This document shows positions 11,751 through 25,100 of a stretch of DNA of 64,000 bases, in pieces. The translations under genes were made by a program, and so were the position numbers. Position 1 is the first letter of the stretch; every line of letters begins with the position of its first letter. This stretch comes from Apus apus (lineage: Eukaryota; Chordata; Aves; Apodiformes; Apodidae), in assembly GCF_020740795.1 (NCBI RefSeq), contig NC_067285.1, forward strand, positions 108,463,652 through 108,527,651, in the 5' to 3' direction. Below the pieces are notes generated by a model. That model worked only from the letters and a program-made list of their open reading frames with translations. It was not told where the DNA came from and made no database searches.

Positions 11751-14197
11751 TATGTTGTAATTAAGATCTGTGTTTGCTCTGATTAGTCACAAGCTATCCA
11801 GATGGATGGCTGATCTTCTGGCTGCTTTCTGCTGATATCAATCTTCATCAAATGTTTGAACCTTTGTGCTGAAGACCCTACAGTTTTTGTTACCCACTTT
11901 CTCTGCTTACTTATGGATGGGGTATAACAATCACTGCATGTGCAGAACAACACTAGCTGGGGGATGCCTGTAACCCAGTCCCTCCCTGATAAAGTAATGA
12001 CCTTGCTGTAGCTCAGGAGAGCCTGGCTGACAGAAGCCACACAGTTGTCATCATGTGTGTGACATCCCTAAACTACTCATAAACATTTCCATTCCTTGAC
12101 TGAATGGCAGCCATTTGGTTAGTTGTCATTCAAGCGCAGGAAGACCACGTAGCTGGTGAGACCTGTGTTTGAGACAGCAACACTAGCAAAACCATCCAAG
12201 AATGTGATGCTGTATTAACAAATTATGATGGTTAGAGCTTCATATGGTGGAAAATGAAATGTAGACCAAATTTATACTAGTAATACCATCTAAAATGATA
12301 CTCCACTACTTCAGGTTAGCTTTTCCCCTCGCTGTCTTTTTCCCCTTGCTGTCTCTTTCCCCTTCTCTTACCTCTCCAGAAGCCTTATCAGTCTCAGCTT
12401 TTAAGCCATTGGATGGCTGTACTGTTGAGTCTCATCTCCATTGATAAAAATCTCTACCAACATAGAGAGTATTTCTTTTATTTGCTTCTCTATCTGAAGC
12501 AATCTATGTCTGTGTGTTCATTCTCCACCTTTGGAACATGAGCTAATGTCTATCCCACTTGAAATAAATAAAGCCTGGTTCAACATTATCTGTAAATTTT
12601 GGCTTGGCAAAAAATATTAAAATCAGCATGAAGCAAAAATAGCAAATTGTTCATCCTACTAGCAAGAAAATGGCAAAATTGCCAGCTTTTATTATGAAGC
12701 TGTGATTAGTACGATCCTCATTGTCCATGCTCCTGAAAGGAAGGAGAAAGATAAACTTTTGTTAAAAGAGATTTATTTATACTCTTCCTGTTTGCACAAA
12801 GAGTTTGAAAATTCGACCTCAATATGCCCTAAAGACTTTAACCCAGGAAATGAAATGTCCTCGTGAATATATTTTTAGATTTCATGGTTTTAAGCTTCAC
12901 TGTAGGACTTGTGGGTTTTACTCACAGTGTTTGAGTGCTTGAGGTTAGCAGCACTACAATGACTAATAAAATCATGGGTTTTTATAATCAGCAAAATATA
13001 AGATTACATGCAAACTACAAGCCCGAGTGTGAAGGATAGAGAACAGATGTATTGCACAGACTGTTTTTTTCTTCTCACAAACCATATCTTAAAATACTTC
13101 ACAGGATTAAAAACACAGAAGAATGTCTCACCCCAACCCTATTTAACTGATAGCCTGGGGAAACAGAAATTAAGACAACATGTGATTCATCTAAGGTTAG
13201 AAATGTGATTAGGGATCAATGAGACATAAAAAGAAAGAGAATATGGATACAATAAAGTGATATGAAATGACATCCTAAGGAGATGATCACATTCACAGTG
13301 CCTAGACACTATAAACAGAGAAAGACCAAAGAACAGAGGTCAGAGAAGGCAACAGCTACATCTGTGTGGAGGCTGCAGGCAGTCAAGGCAGCTGGTTTAA
13401 AAAAGTGTAAAGTGAAAAAATGTGATTGGCAATTTTTAGTAAATCATGGGATGCCTGCTTGTGACTGGGGGTGATGTCTTCAGACAGTGTTGCTTGTTAG
13501 GTAAACTGAGTGAAATAACCATTTTGCTCTTGTGAGTGAACACGTGAACTGAAATTGCTACACCATGTCCTGTTCCCATTATCTGATGTGCAGCACCATC
13601 AGCAGATTTGTATTCTGCAGGACACATCTGTCTTGACATGGACAGGTTATACATCCTATTTACCTCCAGGGAGATGTAAGAGGCAGAAATCACAAGCTTC
13701 AGTTTTCCTGAGGCAGGGGGAGGTGGTCTTCTTTCCTGCAGGATCTGTGCACTGGTGAAGGACTTGTGTCCCCAGGTAAAAGAACCATGGGAGGAGGGCA
13801 GAGACTGCACAGCATCAGAGATGACAAGATAAGGATTTATCACATCTTCTCAGAGATCCTGCAGAGACAGTAGTCTTGAATGGCCCTTGGGTTATTATTT
13901 CCTGATGCTCTTCTACATGGGCACCAACAGTACTGCCAGGGGAGATTCTGATGGTTTCAAGAGTGACTGCATGATTAACCATCTGGGAAGCAGATTTGCA
14001 GAAAGACCTTGGTTAGAGCTGCATTAAGAAGATCATTGCCAGCAGGTTGAGAAAAATGATCCTTCCTCTCTGCTCTGCACCAGTTAGACCCATCTGGATT
14101 CGAGTTTCCAGTCCTGTGCTCCCCAGTAAAGAGAGACAGGGACACAGTGGTATGAGTTGAGCAACGGTGAACAAAAAATTAGTAGGGATTGGAGCAC
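11751..14197. other. Intergenic, no gene recognised
   Basis: There are no exons or RNA genes I can support. A three-unit minisatellite lies at 12321-12370 and is listed separately. Overlapping short open frames on both strands near 13436-13843 lack any recognised domain. Confidence 0.6.
12321..12370. repeat. Short minisatellite, about 17-18 bp unit, three units
   Basis: The unit TTTTCCCCTCGCTGTCT repeats at 12321 and 12338 with one C/T change. A third, partial unit starts near 12356 and decays into TTTCCCCTTCTCTTA. Confidence 0.75.
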
Positions 14198-14592
14198 TGA
14201 ACACTCAAGGAGAGGCTGAGGGAGCTGGATTTGTTTACCTTGGAGAAGAGAAGGCTCATTGGGGGAGCTTATCAGTCTGTATTAATACCTGATGGGATGA
14301 TGTAAAGAATGTGTAGCCAGGCTCTTTTCAGTGCTGTGCAGCAAAAGAAAAGGAGATAATGGGCACAAATTGAAGGACAATAAGTTATGTTTGAATATAA
14401 GATTTCTTTATTGTAGGAGTATTTGAACAACTGGAAAGGTTGCTGGGAGAGGATGTGGAGTCTCCATCTTGGATAAATTGAAGATCAAACTGGACCTGGC
14501 CACAGTTAATCTGCTTTAGATGATCCTGATTGGAGCAAGGAGGCTGGACTAGGTGATGGCCAAAGGTCCCTTCCTACCTCAGCTATTCTGTG
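14198..14592 (+). mobile_element. CR1 LINE 3' fragment, diverged
   Basis: It opens with the CAAGGAGAGGCTGAGGGAGC block and TTGGAGAAGAGAAGGCT. It passes through a poorly conserved middle and finishes with GGCTGGACTAGGTGATGG, the CCAAAGGTCCCTTC block and a CTATTCTGTGA tail. It is more decayed than the copies at 29 and 43 kb, so probably older. Confidence 0.82.
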
Positions 14593-17500
14593 AGTCCCAG
14601 CCTTGAAAATGATGATGGTAGTCAAAGATTTGGAAGCAAAATTTAGCATAGTTTATAGTCAGCTAATGGAAATTCTTTGGGACCTACATGCAGAAATAAG
14701 TTTTCTGGGGCAAATTCTTCATGTTTTTACTTGGAGAAAATGATAAAGCACTTCCTCAATATATCACCTGGACATTGTGATGAAAGAGACTGATGGGAAA
14801 TTTGGATTTTGATGGATGGGAAAGGAAGGAAAAAAAGGCCTTAGTGCCTCATGGGGTGGTGGAGGGTAAGGATCCTGCTTTGTTTTTAATGTTTTCTCTA
14901 GACCAGAATTTAGGCCAGATATGTGCAATGAGGACAGGAGCATAGCTTCAGAATGATCCATGTTACTGTGTCAGTAGTGTGGAGAGGCCCTGGCTGTCAC
15001 TGAAAAGTACTTGTTTTCTTCCAGTATTGTGAAATCTTCAGGATGTCAAGAAAGCCTTCAGAGTCTTCCATTTAGTTGTGGTATTTTTCCAACACAACTA
15101 TTTTAACAGGACAAACTGAGTAGAGGAATATTCAATAATCCTGATTCCCAGTACTATGGTACTAGCTATGTCCCACCACAAGTTTATTTTTATTTGGTAC
15201 ACAATGGGCCACATTTAGCTGAAAAATCTTTTATACCAGCATTTCTCTTATAGATGAGCTGATGTATATGAACAACAGAGAGGCTTTACGAGGCAAACAT
15301 ATTTTGTCAATTTTCAACTGACAATATTGTCTCATTTTTTTTCAGAACACTGTCCCATGAAATCTGAAATGCTGCTGCCTACAGAGACTGACAGATGTCA
15401 TAAGAAAGAACCTGTAGTTGGACAAGTTATATTGACATGGCAGCTAATGGGAAAAAATGGTGAAGGTCTTAACAGTCTATTTTATTCTGTCAATGAGGTT
15501 GAGCTGAGAAAAAAATGTTCCAGTTAAGTAGCCTCATACGGTGTATAAAGCATGTTTCAAAATACTGATACTAGAAACAGACCTATACTTGATGAACTCC
15601 AGATGGTTCCACTGATGTTAATACAGAGAAAAAAAACCCATCATCTTCCCTCCTCCAACCCCTTCCCTTGCCAGAGGTAATCCAGAGATTCTTGCACTGT
15701 TAAAGTCATTATGACATATTTTGGAGCTAGCAAAAATGAAAATGATTCATCTTCTCTTTCCTTGATGTTTAAAAATGTATTTTGCAGTAGCTCTAAGTAC
15801 AAGGCAGCTAGAAAACTTTCAACAATTTATACAAATAAATATTGTAGGAAAAATCTTTGAAGTGGGAGATCATGAGTGAACACATCTGCTTAACAGAAGT
15901 AAAAGCACAAGGGTTTGAGATCTTCCCCTTCTGTTCTACCAACCAGAATCAAAAAGACAAATGTGCTTTGTTTTAATGTTTTATTCATAAAATTCTGCAT
16001 TGTTTTGTATTTTAACACTTACATAGCAAGAAGAATATGTAGATAACCAAATGCCTCATTTCTCTTAGGAGCAGAAGTATTCTGGTTCTTATTTATTAAC
16101 ATAGCATAAATGTCATCTTTGATAGTAAGACTCCCTTTCAGTTTTGACCAAATAAAGCCTTTAGAAGATAAAGCTAAAAAGAAAGATCTTTGGTTCTTTC
16201 ACTTCAACCAGGAGAAAAAGGTTTGAAGGTACTAGAGATTAAAGAGTTCAATGTAATATCCAAGAATCTGACCTCACTTTATGAAGAGTTGTCTCTTGAT
16301 CAAAAGGCTGGAGCATATGAATTAAGAAGTCTTTTCCGTCTTGAAATAGTAAGATTCTGGGATTCATTCTATTCATAGCACAGCCTGAAACCTTTTTCCA
16401 TTATTATCCTGTCTGTAATGCTGAAAAAAACATCCTTGAGCTTAATTATCTCATTCAAATATTTTTTTAGAAGAGGGAAGTAAGAAATAGACAAAATCAA
16501 AGAAAACTCAGAAGTCAGTAAAGATTTTCTCCATGGGGAAATGAAAGAACTATTTTATAATAATTTTCTTCCTTTTCCATACAAACATGTCTTTCTTTGG
16601 ACACCATATAAATGCTAGATTGTTATAGGGCCTCCTATGTTACTGCCTGCTATGGAGACTGTGTTGCTAGTAACTACTGTTGCTCACAGGAAGATGTCTC
16701 TTTCAAACTGGTAATGACCGTAATCAAAGATAGAAGTTTCTGTGCAGAGAAGTGGGTGCACTTCCTCTGTCTCCTGAATATTGTATCAAATATGGAACTG
16801 TACAAGAGTGCTGTGGTAACTTGGCTTTAAGGAGTGCCACACAATAAAGATGTGAAAAACCTAATATGTGCCAGATCAGTAAGAGCCAGCTTTACCAACT
16901 GACAACATTTTAAAGTATTTTAAAAATGCTTACTATCTAAAATGAAACAGCCAAGTGATTTTAAGTAATCCCCACTAATGATAATGTTAAGACTTCGATA
17001 TTCCTGCATCTCAGTTTGTGAAATTGGCTGCCTTTTGCAATTGATGTTAAATTTGACATGTGTCAGAGACTGCTAGTGCTACATTTTCCTTACCAGAATC
17101 ACTGATGGTAACTGCTCTAGGCAATTTTGTAGTCCAAAATGTAATGATTGCAAAATGGAACAACTCAAGCAACTGCTCTTTTGTCAGTCGTCGTGCTTGG
17201 GGGTTGCAATATTTCATGTCCTTGGCTTTTCTTTTTCTTCCCTAAGTTTCCTCCTCTTTCCTTAGAAATATTTCAAAGGAAGTATTTCTATTATATGCTT
17301 AGCTTTAAGCTGTCTTTGTTGTGATTATTGCTTCTTTAAAACACTATGGTATAATATTATAAGATATACAATGAGAGTTATGAAAGGTACACATTTGTAA
17401 AGATTTGCAATATGCATTTTGGACTATATGTGTTTAAACAAAACTGACCTAAGGATGAAATTACCAAGACTACATTAAGTAACCCTTTCTGAGACTCTGT

Positions 17501-18814
17501 TAGATTTAAGGAATCCTTTCACACGGTTAAATTCCTATGATATTCTAATACCCATCTAAATTTGTAGGCTCTTACCAAATATACTAATTTTTTTTTTTCT
17601 GGGATTAAATATTAAGCATTAGTATCAAGTATGTATAAAGAAAAATGTCATTTTAATGCATTTCTTAGCAGTGCTTTACAAAGTCTGCCTTCATGCTACC
17701 TCACAGTGTGTTGTTATAGAGACCCTCAAAGTCTCTGTTTTTGCTACTTTTACAGCCTCATATTTTAGATTAAAAAAATACACTCAAGATAATTCTGGCA
17801 AGAAATTTACCTTATGCTTGCTAATACTATTATTCTATAAAAAAAAAAAAAAGGAGGTCAAGCTTAAGTAAGACAAGATGTTGCCTCTTTGGCATATAAA
17901 AAGATGAAAAAAGATAATGCATCTTTATTTTGGTTGGGAAGATGAGAAAAGAGAAATACACAGGATATTTTGCAGCCCTGTCACAGATAGTGTGCAAGAA
18001 TCGCATATGAATTTTAGTACTGCCTACAACTAATATTTAGGTGTTTGGAAATATTTTTGAGCAGTTCAATGTAAAACAGAACAAGAATAAGACTAGGAGC
18101 TACTCCAGATTTCTGATTATTACTGTTATTATCCTCTCAATAATCTTTAGCTCAAGCTTTAGCCTTCTTGATCTGTGGCAGCCAAAGTTGAAAACACTGA
18201 AGTGTTACTCTATTGCCTTGAGACTAGGGTACAGAGGAATAAACTACTGATAAAACCATGAAGAACCAACGTCGCATGAAATATTTATCATGTATGTAAC
18301 TTTGATGCAGAAATTAGTGGGATTTAGTGTGTTTCTACTAGGCACAATACTTGCTTTCTCCACAATAGTTGTTGCCTTAACTGTTCCTGAACTTTTGTAG
18401 AGCCTCCAAATTTCTTCTCTTTTGAATTTGAGATGACAATGTAATACCCTGGAAAGAAGTAGGGGCAAATTGGAAACAACTTACTGAAATTGTTTTGGAA
18501 ATACAGGAAAGTAATTCAGAAAGTTCTCAGTCCAAGAAAGAGACATTCTCCTCATTTTATTTAAAGGAGCTATGGTTAAGAAACTTGCTCTGAGTGTGTC
18601 AGGCACTTGTCCAATTTTCTGCTCTCATAAACATTCATTTACATAACATGGAAGAGCTGAAGTCAGGGAAAATGAGAATCCCACTTTACTATAGATTTGG
18701 TCCTGATGGTGGAATGTCCACTTCAATTAGCTCCTGATTCAGGACCCTAACTGAAATGAGGTGAGCTTAGATTGGAGGTACTACAGGTGAAATGACCCAT
18801 TTTACAGCTCTCCT
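14593..18814. other. Intergenic, no gene recognised
   Basis: AT-rich sequence. Short open frames such as 16190-16378 and 16612-16830 are unrecognised and isolated. I see no convincing repeat or RNA gene. Confidence 0.6.
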
Positions 18815-19240
18815 GCTTATCTGTTCCACCACCCTCATTGTAAAAAATTCTTCCTCATATCCAAAGTATATTTATTCTCTTTCAGTTAAAATCATTGTCC
18901 CTTGTCTTGTCACTATAGACCCTGGTCCTCCTTTCTTATAAGCACCTTTATATATTAAAAGGCTGCAACAAATTCTCCCAGGAGTCTTCTCTTTTCTAGA
19001 CTAAAGAACTCCAACTCTCTCAGCCTTCCATTCACAGGGGAGGTGCTCCAGCCCACTGACCACTTTCATGGCCCTCCTCTGGACCTGCTCTAATTCATGT
19101 ACTGAGGGCTCCAGAAGGTGAGACAACACTCCAGATGAGGCATCATGAGAGAAGAGGAGGACAATCACCTCTCTCCCATGACCAAGTTTGCCATGCTTCT
19201 TTTTATGAAGCCCAGGATACAAAAAGCTTTGATGTAGAAG
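18815..19240 (-). mobile_element. CR1 LINE fragment, antisense, diverged
   Basis: Read on the - strand this is the C-terminal reverse-transcriptase and adjoining 3' part of CR1. The antisense open frame 19001-19282 contains the CR1-typical stretch around LEQVQRRAMKVVSGLEHLPC. On the + strand one sees GGAGGTGCTCCAGCCC and CCCTCCTCTGGACCTGCTC. The 3' tail is missing, so the copy is truncated at both ends. Confidence 0.88.
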
Positions 19241-20956
19241 GTAACGGTAAACAGGGCTTTTAGTAGATTTCCATGCTTCCACTTATAGTAAGAAGAAAAA
19301 AAAAAGAAATCTCTGGGACCATTATATCATAAAAACCAGAAAAATATTCAACGGCCTGTGCAGAAGTAGTCTTAGTAACATTTGTTGTAGTGTACAGTTG
19401 AGTTTGTAGGTTAGATGCAATTAATGTCACTCATTTTTAGCTACCTACATATGTCTTACTTATTTTTAGTTTCACAAGGATTTTAAGTATGTTCACATTA
19501 CCAGCTAACAAACAGTAAATGAAACAAACAGCAAAATGTAGCAAATGGAAACAAATCAGCACTGGAATCAAAGCTAAGAGGTATCATGATCACAGGGAAT
19601 GATGATGTTCTAGATAAAAAAATGGAGAAAAGCAGTGGAGAAGCAGGGCTGGTGTCTGTATGAAGACAACAAGGCATAAAGACAGGAAAACAAAGGAAAA
19701 TATTAAAAGGGTGAGTCAGCAATATGTCATTGTCAGGAAAAATACTTCAAAGACTGGGAAATATATATATATAGGACTTAAATTTCAGGCATCTATATCT
19801 ATATGCAACTATACTGCAGTTAAAGGCATTCTCCAAAGCTACTTTCAAGTGTAGGTTTCAAGTCCAAATTGGTGAATTTTGAAATTTGACCCCCAGTGTT
19901 GATGTAGAACAGGGAAGCCTGCAGGTCCAGTATGGTATCAAATAATTAGTATTTGTGTAAGGAATGCTTTCAAATGGAGGTCAGGTCCTCCATGTTACTT
20001 GGAAGAGGAACACTGGCTTCACACCCAAGAAACTCAGCAGCTTAAAAAAGATTTCCAGTTGCTGAGAAATTCAATATCCGTGTGTAATTTTGAATATGTT
20101 GAATATACTTAACTAGGGATAGGATTGTATACCAGATGTCATTCCAGAAAGCATAATATTAAAAGTAAGCTCCAGTAAAATGTGTAAGACAATGAATTAA
20201 TACAAACAAAAATTAATGCCATTATAGTTACATGGATAATAAATCCAAAATAAAAGGGTTCAAACTATGAGAATCAAGACAGGAAACAGGTGACCTGAAA
20301 TACAAACATATTTGTCATGGTGCACATTAAGTGGAAAACAATTTTCATAAAGGTAAAAAGAAAAAGCTCCATCTTTAGGCAGGAAAGAACAATGTGTGTG
20401 AAAGAGAATTACTTTATCCTCTAAAGCCACACTGTCTCAAGAGGGAAAAAGAGTCACCAAGGACATCAAGACTTCTAGAAAAGTGAAGGGTGACTTTACA
20501 GGATGAAGGGATGCTGAGGATGAAGTTTTCCAGAACAATGCCAATGATTCTGTTTGTAACTATGCTGTTAGATCAATGACTACATTGCACTGCCACTGTT
20601 TTATGGAGCCAGGTGCAATTTAATATGAAGAACATGAGCAAACAGCAACATTAGAGTGGAAAAGTGAGGCCAAGTGTTGCTAATATACAGTACACTCATT
20701 CAGGAGCCAATGGATGAATACAGACTCTTGGTAAGAAGCCCATGCACTGACAAAGAAAACCAAGGAAATGGGATACTTAAAGGCAAGATGAAGCTAGAAA
20801 TAGTTCCTCACACAGTCTGTAAAACTATGAGAACACAGGAAGTCTTTAATGTTGTTGTAGCTAATAAAGATAGATGTAACTGCCTACAAAAAAGGCATGA
20901 TTTCAGTCCTTGACATTTTCAGCACAGCTGTCTAGAAGTGGTGAGAAATCACAGTA
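19241..20956. other. Intergenic, no gene recognised
   Basis: AT-rich sequence with a short (AT)n run at 19760-19773. No exon or RNA gene was recognised. Confidence 0.6.
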
Positions 20957-21036
20957 TCATTGAATCCTAGAATGGTTTGTTGGAAGGGACCTTAACTATC
21001 ATCTAGTTCCAACCCTCTTGCCATGGGCAGGGACAC
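20957..21036 (-). mobile_element. CR1 LINE, 3' part, left of a nested LTR
   Basis: Antisense CR1 3' end, starting TCATTGAATCCTAGAATGG and running to CCATGGGCAGGGACAC. At 21036 it stops abruptly in the middle of a block that is continuous in the CR1 copy at 3734. The rest of the same element resumes at 21966 after a 924-bp insertion. The last five bases, GACAC, are the duplicated target site. Confidence 0.92.
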
Positions 21037-21960
21037 TGCAGCTGGACGCTCCATCTCTCAATGTCTCAGTTTCCCTCAGTGATTTAACTGCTTTTGCTTC
21101 TCAATTTTACAAGCCCATGCCTGGACTGGAAAGATTCCCATGGGAAAGGAAAGGGCCTAGCAAGCTCTGAGCTGGTAACAACCTTGAAAGTACAAACAGA
21201 GGGCCAAGATGATGTTCTTAACACCAGCTGCTCTCCAGTGTTGAAGAATATAGAGCCCAGCTCAGCCACAGCCAGGCCCAAAATGGAGATAAAATAAGAA
21301 TTAACAGATAAAGAGTTTGCTTGGTGAGAAAAGGTGCTCTTGGCTTTTTCCACTGTTCCACTGTTTTTCCAATGAGAGATGTTGGAGGTACAGCCAAATA
21401 GTTACATGACAGCAGTCAGTCCAATCTATTCTATAAAAGCCTGGTCCCATCTTCGGTCAGGGAGATTCCCATACACTTTTCCTGGAGGTGTGTTGGACCT
21501 TCTCCTCTCCAGCAGGAATGTCTTCCAGGGAGACCAGTTCTCAAGAATTGAGGACCAGGACACAGGGACATGCAGCTGCAGCCGTGCAAGCGTGAGAGGT
21601 ATTGACTCCATTATGGTCTTTACTAGTTCATTTGACATTAAGTTTCATCATTAAGTTTTAAATTTTAAGATTTTAGAATCCTTTTAAATTCAGTAATTAA
21701 TATTCTAGATTGTTAATTAGTAAGCTGCTAGCATTTAAATGGTTAACCTTTATTGATTAATTTGACAATTAGTAGCACGCTTTATTATTAAGATACCTTT
21801 TGCATTATAGCTTCAACATTCTGTTCCTGTCTCTCAGTTTCCCCACAATTTGATTGTGCTTGTGCCTTTTACTTTAAACAGTTAAGACCCATGTGCTATT
21901 TGCAATAGATCTTCTTCTGTGCATATATATCTTGTATGCTATCTTGCCCAGCTGGGGACA
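21037..21960. mobile_element. Solo LTR of an endogenous retrovirus, inserted in CR1
   Basis: The 924-bp segment begins TGCAGCTGG and ends GGGGACA, so it has the 5'-TG...CA-3' ends of an LTR. It is flanked by a perfect direct repeat GACAC (21032-21036 and 21961-21965). Removing it and one GACAC copy restores an uninterrupted CR1 sequence identical across the junction to the copy at 3734-3753. No internal retroviral region, primer-binding site or second LTR is present, so it is best read as the product of LTR-LTR recombination. A 5-bp duplication is typical of ERVL-like elements (ERVK usually 6, ERV1 usually 4), but class assignment from this alone is inference. A TATAAAAG at 21432-21439 suggests + orientation; no canonical AATAAA follows it, so orientation is not firm. 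There is no coding capacity. Confidence 0.88.
21432..21439 (+). promoter_or_regulatory. TATA-like box inside the solo LTR
   Basis: TATAAAAG lies 395 bases into the LTR on the + strand, followed within about 35 bases by GC-richer sequence. This fits the U3/R junction of an LTR promoter. Activity cannot be judged from sequence. Confidence 0.45.
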
Positions 21961-21965
21961 GACAC

Positions 21966-22176
21966 CTCCCACTAGACCAGGTTGCTCCAAGCCCCATCCA
22001 GCCTGGCCTTCATCACTTCCAGAGATGGGGCATCCACAACTTCCCTGGATAACCTGTTCCAGTGCCTCACCACCCTCACAGGAAAGAATTTCTTTCTAAA
22101 ATCTAATCTAAAACTACCCTCTTTTAGGTTAAAAACTTTCCTCCTCATTCTATCACTGCATACCCTTGTAAAATCC
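21966..22176 (-). mobile_element. CR1 LINE, 5'-ward part, right of a nested LTR
   Basis: Antisense CR1 resumes at CTCCCACTAGACCAGGTTGC exactly where the left part stopped and continues to about TACCCTTGTAAAATCC. The antisense open frame 21972-22193 is a CR1 remnant. The combined CR1 (20957-21036 plus 21966-22176) is a 5'-truncated copy about 290 bases long before insertion. Confidence 0.92.
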
Positions 22177-25100
22177 TTCAAGGAAATTGTCAAGCATTCA
22201 AAACATGGATATTTTAAAGAAAAAAGACATCATTAGCATGACCACAAACCTAAAATGCTACTATCCTGCAGGATAATTAGAGTGAAAGAGTAATTTTCAG
22301 TGGCAAATTAGGAAAACTATGAATCTAAAACTAGCAGGCCAAAACTGCTGCTAGTAGATACTTAAAATTCTCCGAAAATGCATCTGGAATAACTGCATAA
22401 TTTAAGTTACACTCCTTTCTCAGAGTCATTAGAAAATGACTATAAAAAAGCACTACCAAGTGTACTTAGCTTTGTGCAGGAGAAATGTAAAAGGTAGTGT
22501 ACAGCAAGAAGTACTAGGGTACCACTAAACATTTTAAAGACATAAATAATTGTAATTCCCACTAATAACGTCATAGACATAAAACCCTTTGAAGGCTACC
22601 AAGTTAGAAGGATTGTAATGGTTAAGTATTTGCAGTGTCAATATGGTTCACATTATCTACTTTCCAGTAACCTGTAGTTCCAACAACTTATCAAGCACTT
22701 GAAAAAGACACAGAAAAAATAGTATTCAGAAGACAATAAAAGAAACTGTAAGGAGCCTGGATATACACCGAAAGTCTTAGTCTGTAGGAGACAACTGGAA
22801 GTCAATCTTTATGTGACTGGATTAATAGCTAAAGTTCTAGCCATGCTGTAAATAAAGTATTTATTTAAGTTTTCTGTCATTAGTCTTGATGTAATATTAA
22901 TTTTCACTTATCTTTGTAGAAGTAGATATATTCCAACTGGATGAGCAGCTGATGGTAGCAGGGAGGTTTGTTGGGGTTTTTTTGTTTGTTTTTTTTGGTA
23001 AGCCATATTTTCAGAGACTTGAGAAATTTTCCAGAACCTGCTCCAGGCTACTCTATTGATGTGTCCAATTCCTCAGAGATTGTAAGAAGGGATTAACTGT
23101 TGGATGATATCCACATCAGAGACCAGGAACACTTGAAGTTGAAGGCTTTGCAGCATAATAATCTGTGGAAATGTCATCTGAAAAGCTGAGATAATGTCTG
23201 AAATTTGCCAATGGGCAAGAAAACTGTATCTGGGGATGTAAGGAGATAGGCTTGAGCTTGATTATAAGAATTCAAGAAAGATGGAATTGAATCTGAATAG
23301 AGACTTGTGGATCTTTGGATTAAGTCTCACAGGAGATAAGCACTTGCTGACCTTCAGTCCCTCAGTGCTCTTCTACCCAGACTTCTAGTGCACTTGAATG
23401 TTTGTTTCTTGACCTTGAGCCCCAGCAAAGCAAAGAGGTTTAGAAATACTTGAATTGGATCTGTTGTTATTATGATCTTTTAATTAATAAATTTTTGGCA
23501 AGGGTAGTGTAAATCTGGGCACTATTAATGAACTGTTAGTATTGCAAGGTACAGAGGAAAAATCAGTGATTTTGTGAGAGAAGCAAATGTGTTGTCAGGG
23601 GTAGGTTCTTATCTGCAGGACAAATATTGTGGTGAGCTGCAGTCAGGTATCTTGCCAGTCAAGAACTGCTCAAGGATATTAAGGAAAATACTATGTTGAT
23701 TTTCTTTTCCATGTAGTCCATTACAGAGAACTGTGGTCAGAAGACAATTCACACATGCAGTATCTCAGCTACATTTCCTTTGGTTTGGGGCACTGAGTCC
23801 CTAGAATGATATCATTGTAGCTCTGTGTCCAGTCAAACTAAGGCCAAAAAGCTACATCGGGGGCATCAGGATGCCTCTAACCATGCAGTCTTGTCTCTGT
23901 AGCTTTCTTGAATTAATGTATCTGAAATGGGGTGTTGCACAACTGAGGACTTTTCAGAGTGGTGAGGCACAGGTTAGATATTTTTTTTTCTCTATATGTG
24001 TTCTAATTAATATTTACTATTATTTTACAATTGTATACTATCAACTCCAGTATGATATGTAGTCTGTAATAACTCCAAAGCTTTATTTCTGCAGAGCTGC
24101 TACCTAACCAGCTCTTCTTCCTCTTACATCTGCACAGATAACGTTTTTCTTTTTTTTTCTAAATGGAGTACTTCGTTCATCTCTTTATTACTTTTTGCAA
24201 GCAGAGTTTTCCTCTATTCCAAGTGCCAGCATTTCTCTCTTCCAACTCTGTTTATGTATTAAGACAACTTTTTCCCACCTGAGAAACTGCAACTTCAGGT
24301 GTATTGGGAACCCAGTCACTTTAACATGGTAATGTGCAGAATAACATACCTTGCAGTCCAAGATATGGATCCTTTTCTTTTGATATTAGTTTAAGCAGGC
24401 TGGGCTATTTTTCTCTCTTTGTATTGATGTTTCTGAAAAAGAATCTGAAGGAAAATGAGACCTGAAATTTTTCTACTCTTTTTGCTATGGTAAGGATGTA
24501 TCCAGTTATATTTCATGAGGTTTCTAGTAGTGGAGACTACTTAACCTGCCCAACCTCTTTAAGGCACTTGATAAGTACATTTTCTGGGAGAATACAGGGT
24601 GTCCAAAAGTTAGAATAATATGGGTTAAATACCATATACTCCACACAATCATGTGTTTCAAGGAAAATCTCGTTTCTGGTACTCTGAGCAGTTTGTGTCT
24701 GCTTGCAGTTGCAGGAAAACCTTCCTCTTAGTTCTCAAAGTTACATTCTCTGGAGTTTCCTGCACCTCTCTCTATGTTAATTCTTAAATATTCTTCAGGC
24801 TTGGTGTCATCATTTGTGTTCAGGAGATTAGAAACCTGCTCCTGCTTCTGCTTCCTGGGAGCTATTTCTGATCCAGTGCGTGTAGGCGGGATAAGACAAA
24901 CATGGTCTCCCTACTCAGTCATATGATCTTTAATACTTTGTACAATACACTGTACACACAGCAAACTATGCTCAAATAAACCCATCCATAGCATTTCTCA
25001 CTCAGAGGCTGATGTTCTTAACATGATACTTTGGTGACTGAGAAGTTGGTAGGTTGTTTCTTATCCAATTAATAGATTTGGCTTAGAAAGCACTGGTAAC

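Noticed and set aside
16612..16830. Cysteine-containing 72-residue open frame that might be an exon
   Set aside because: No family match, no conserved cysteine spacing, and no convincing flanking splice sites in matching phase.
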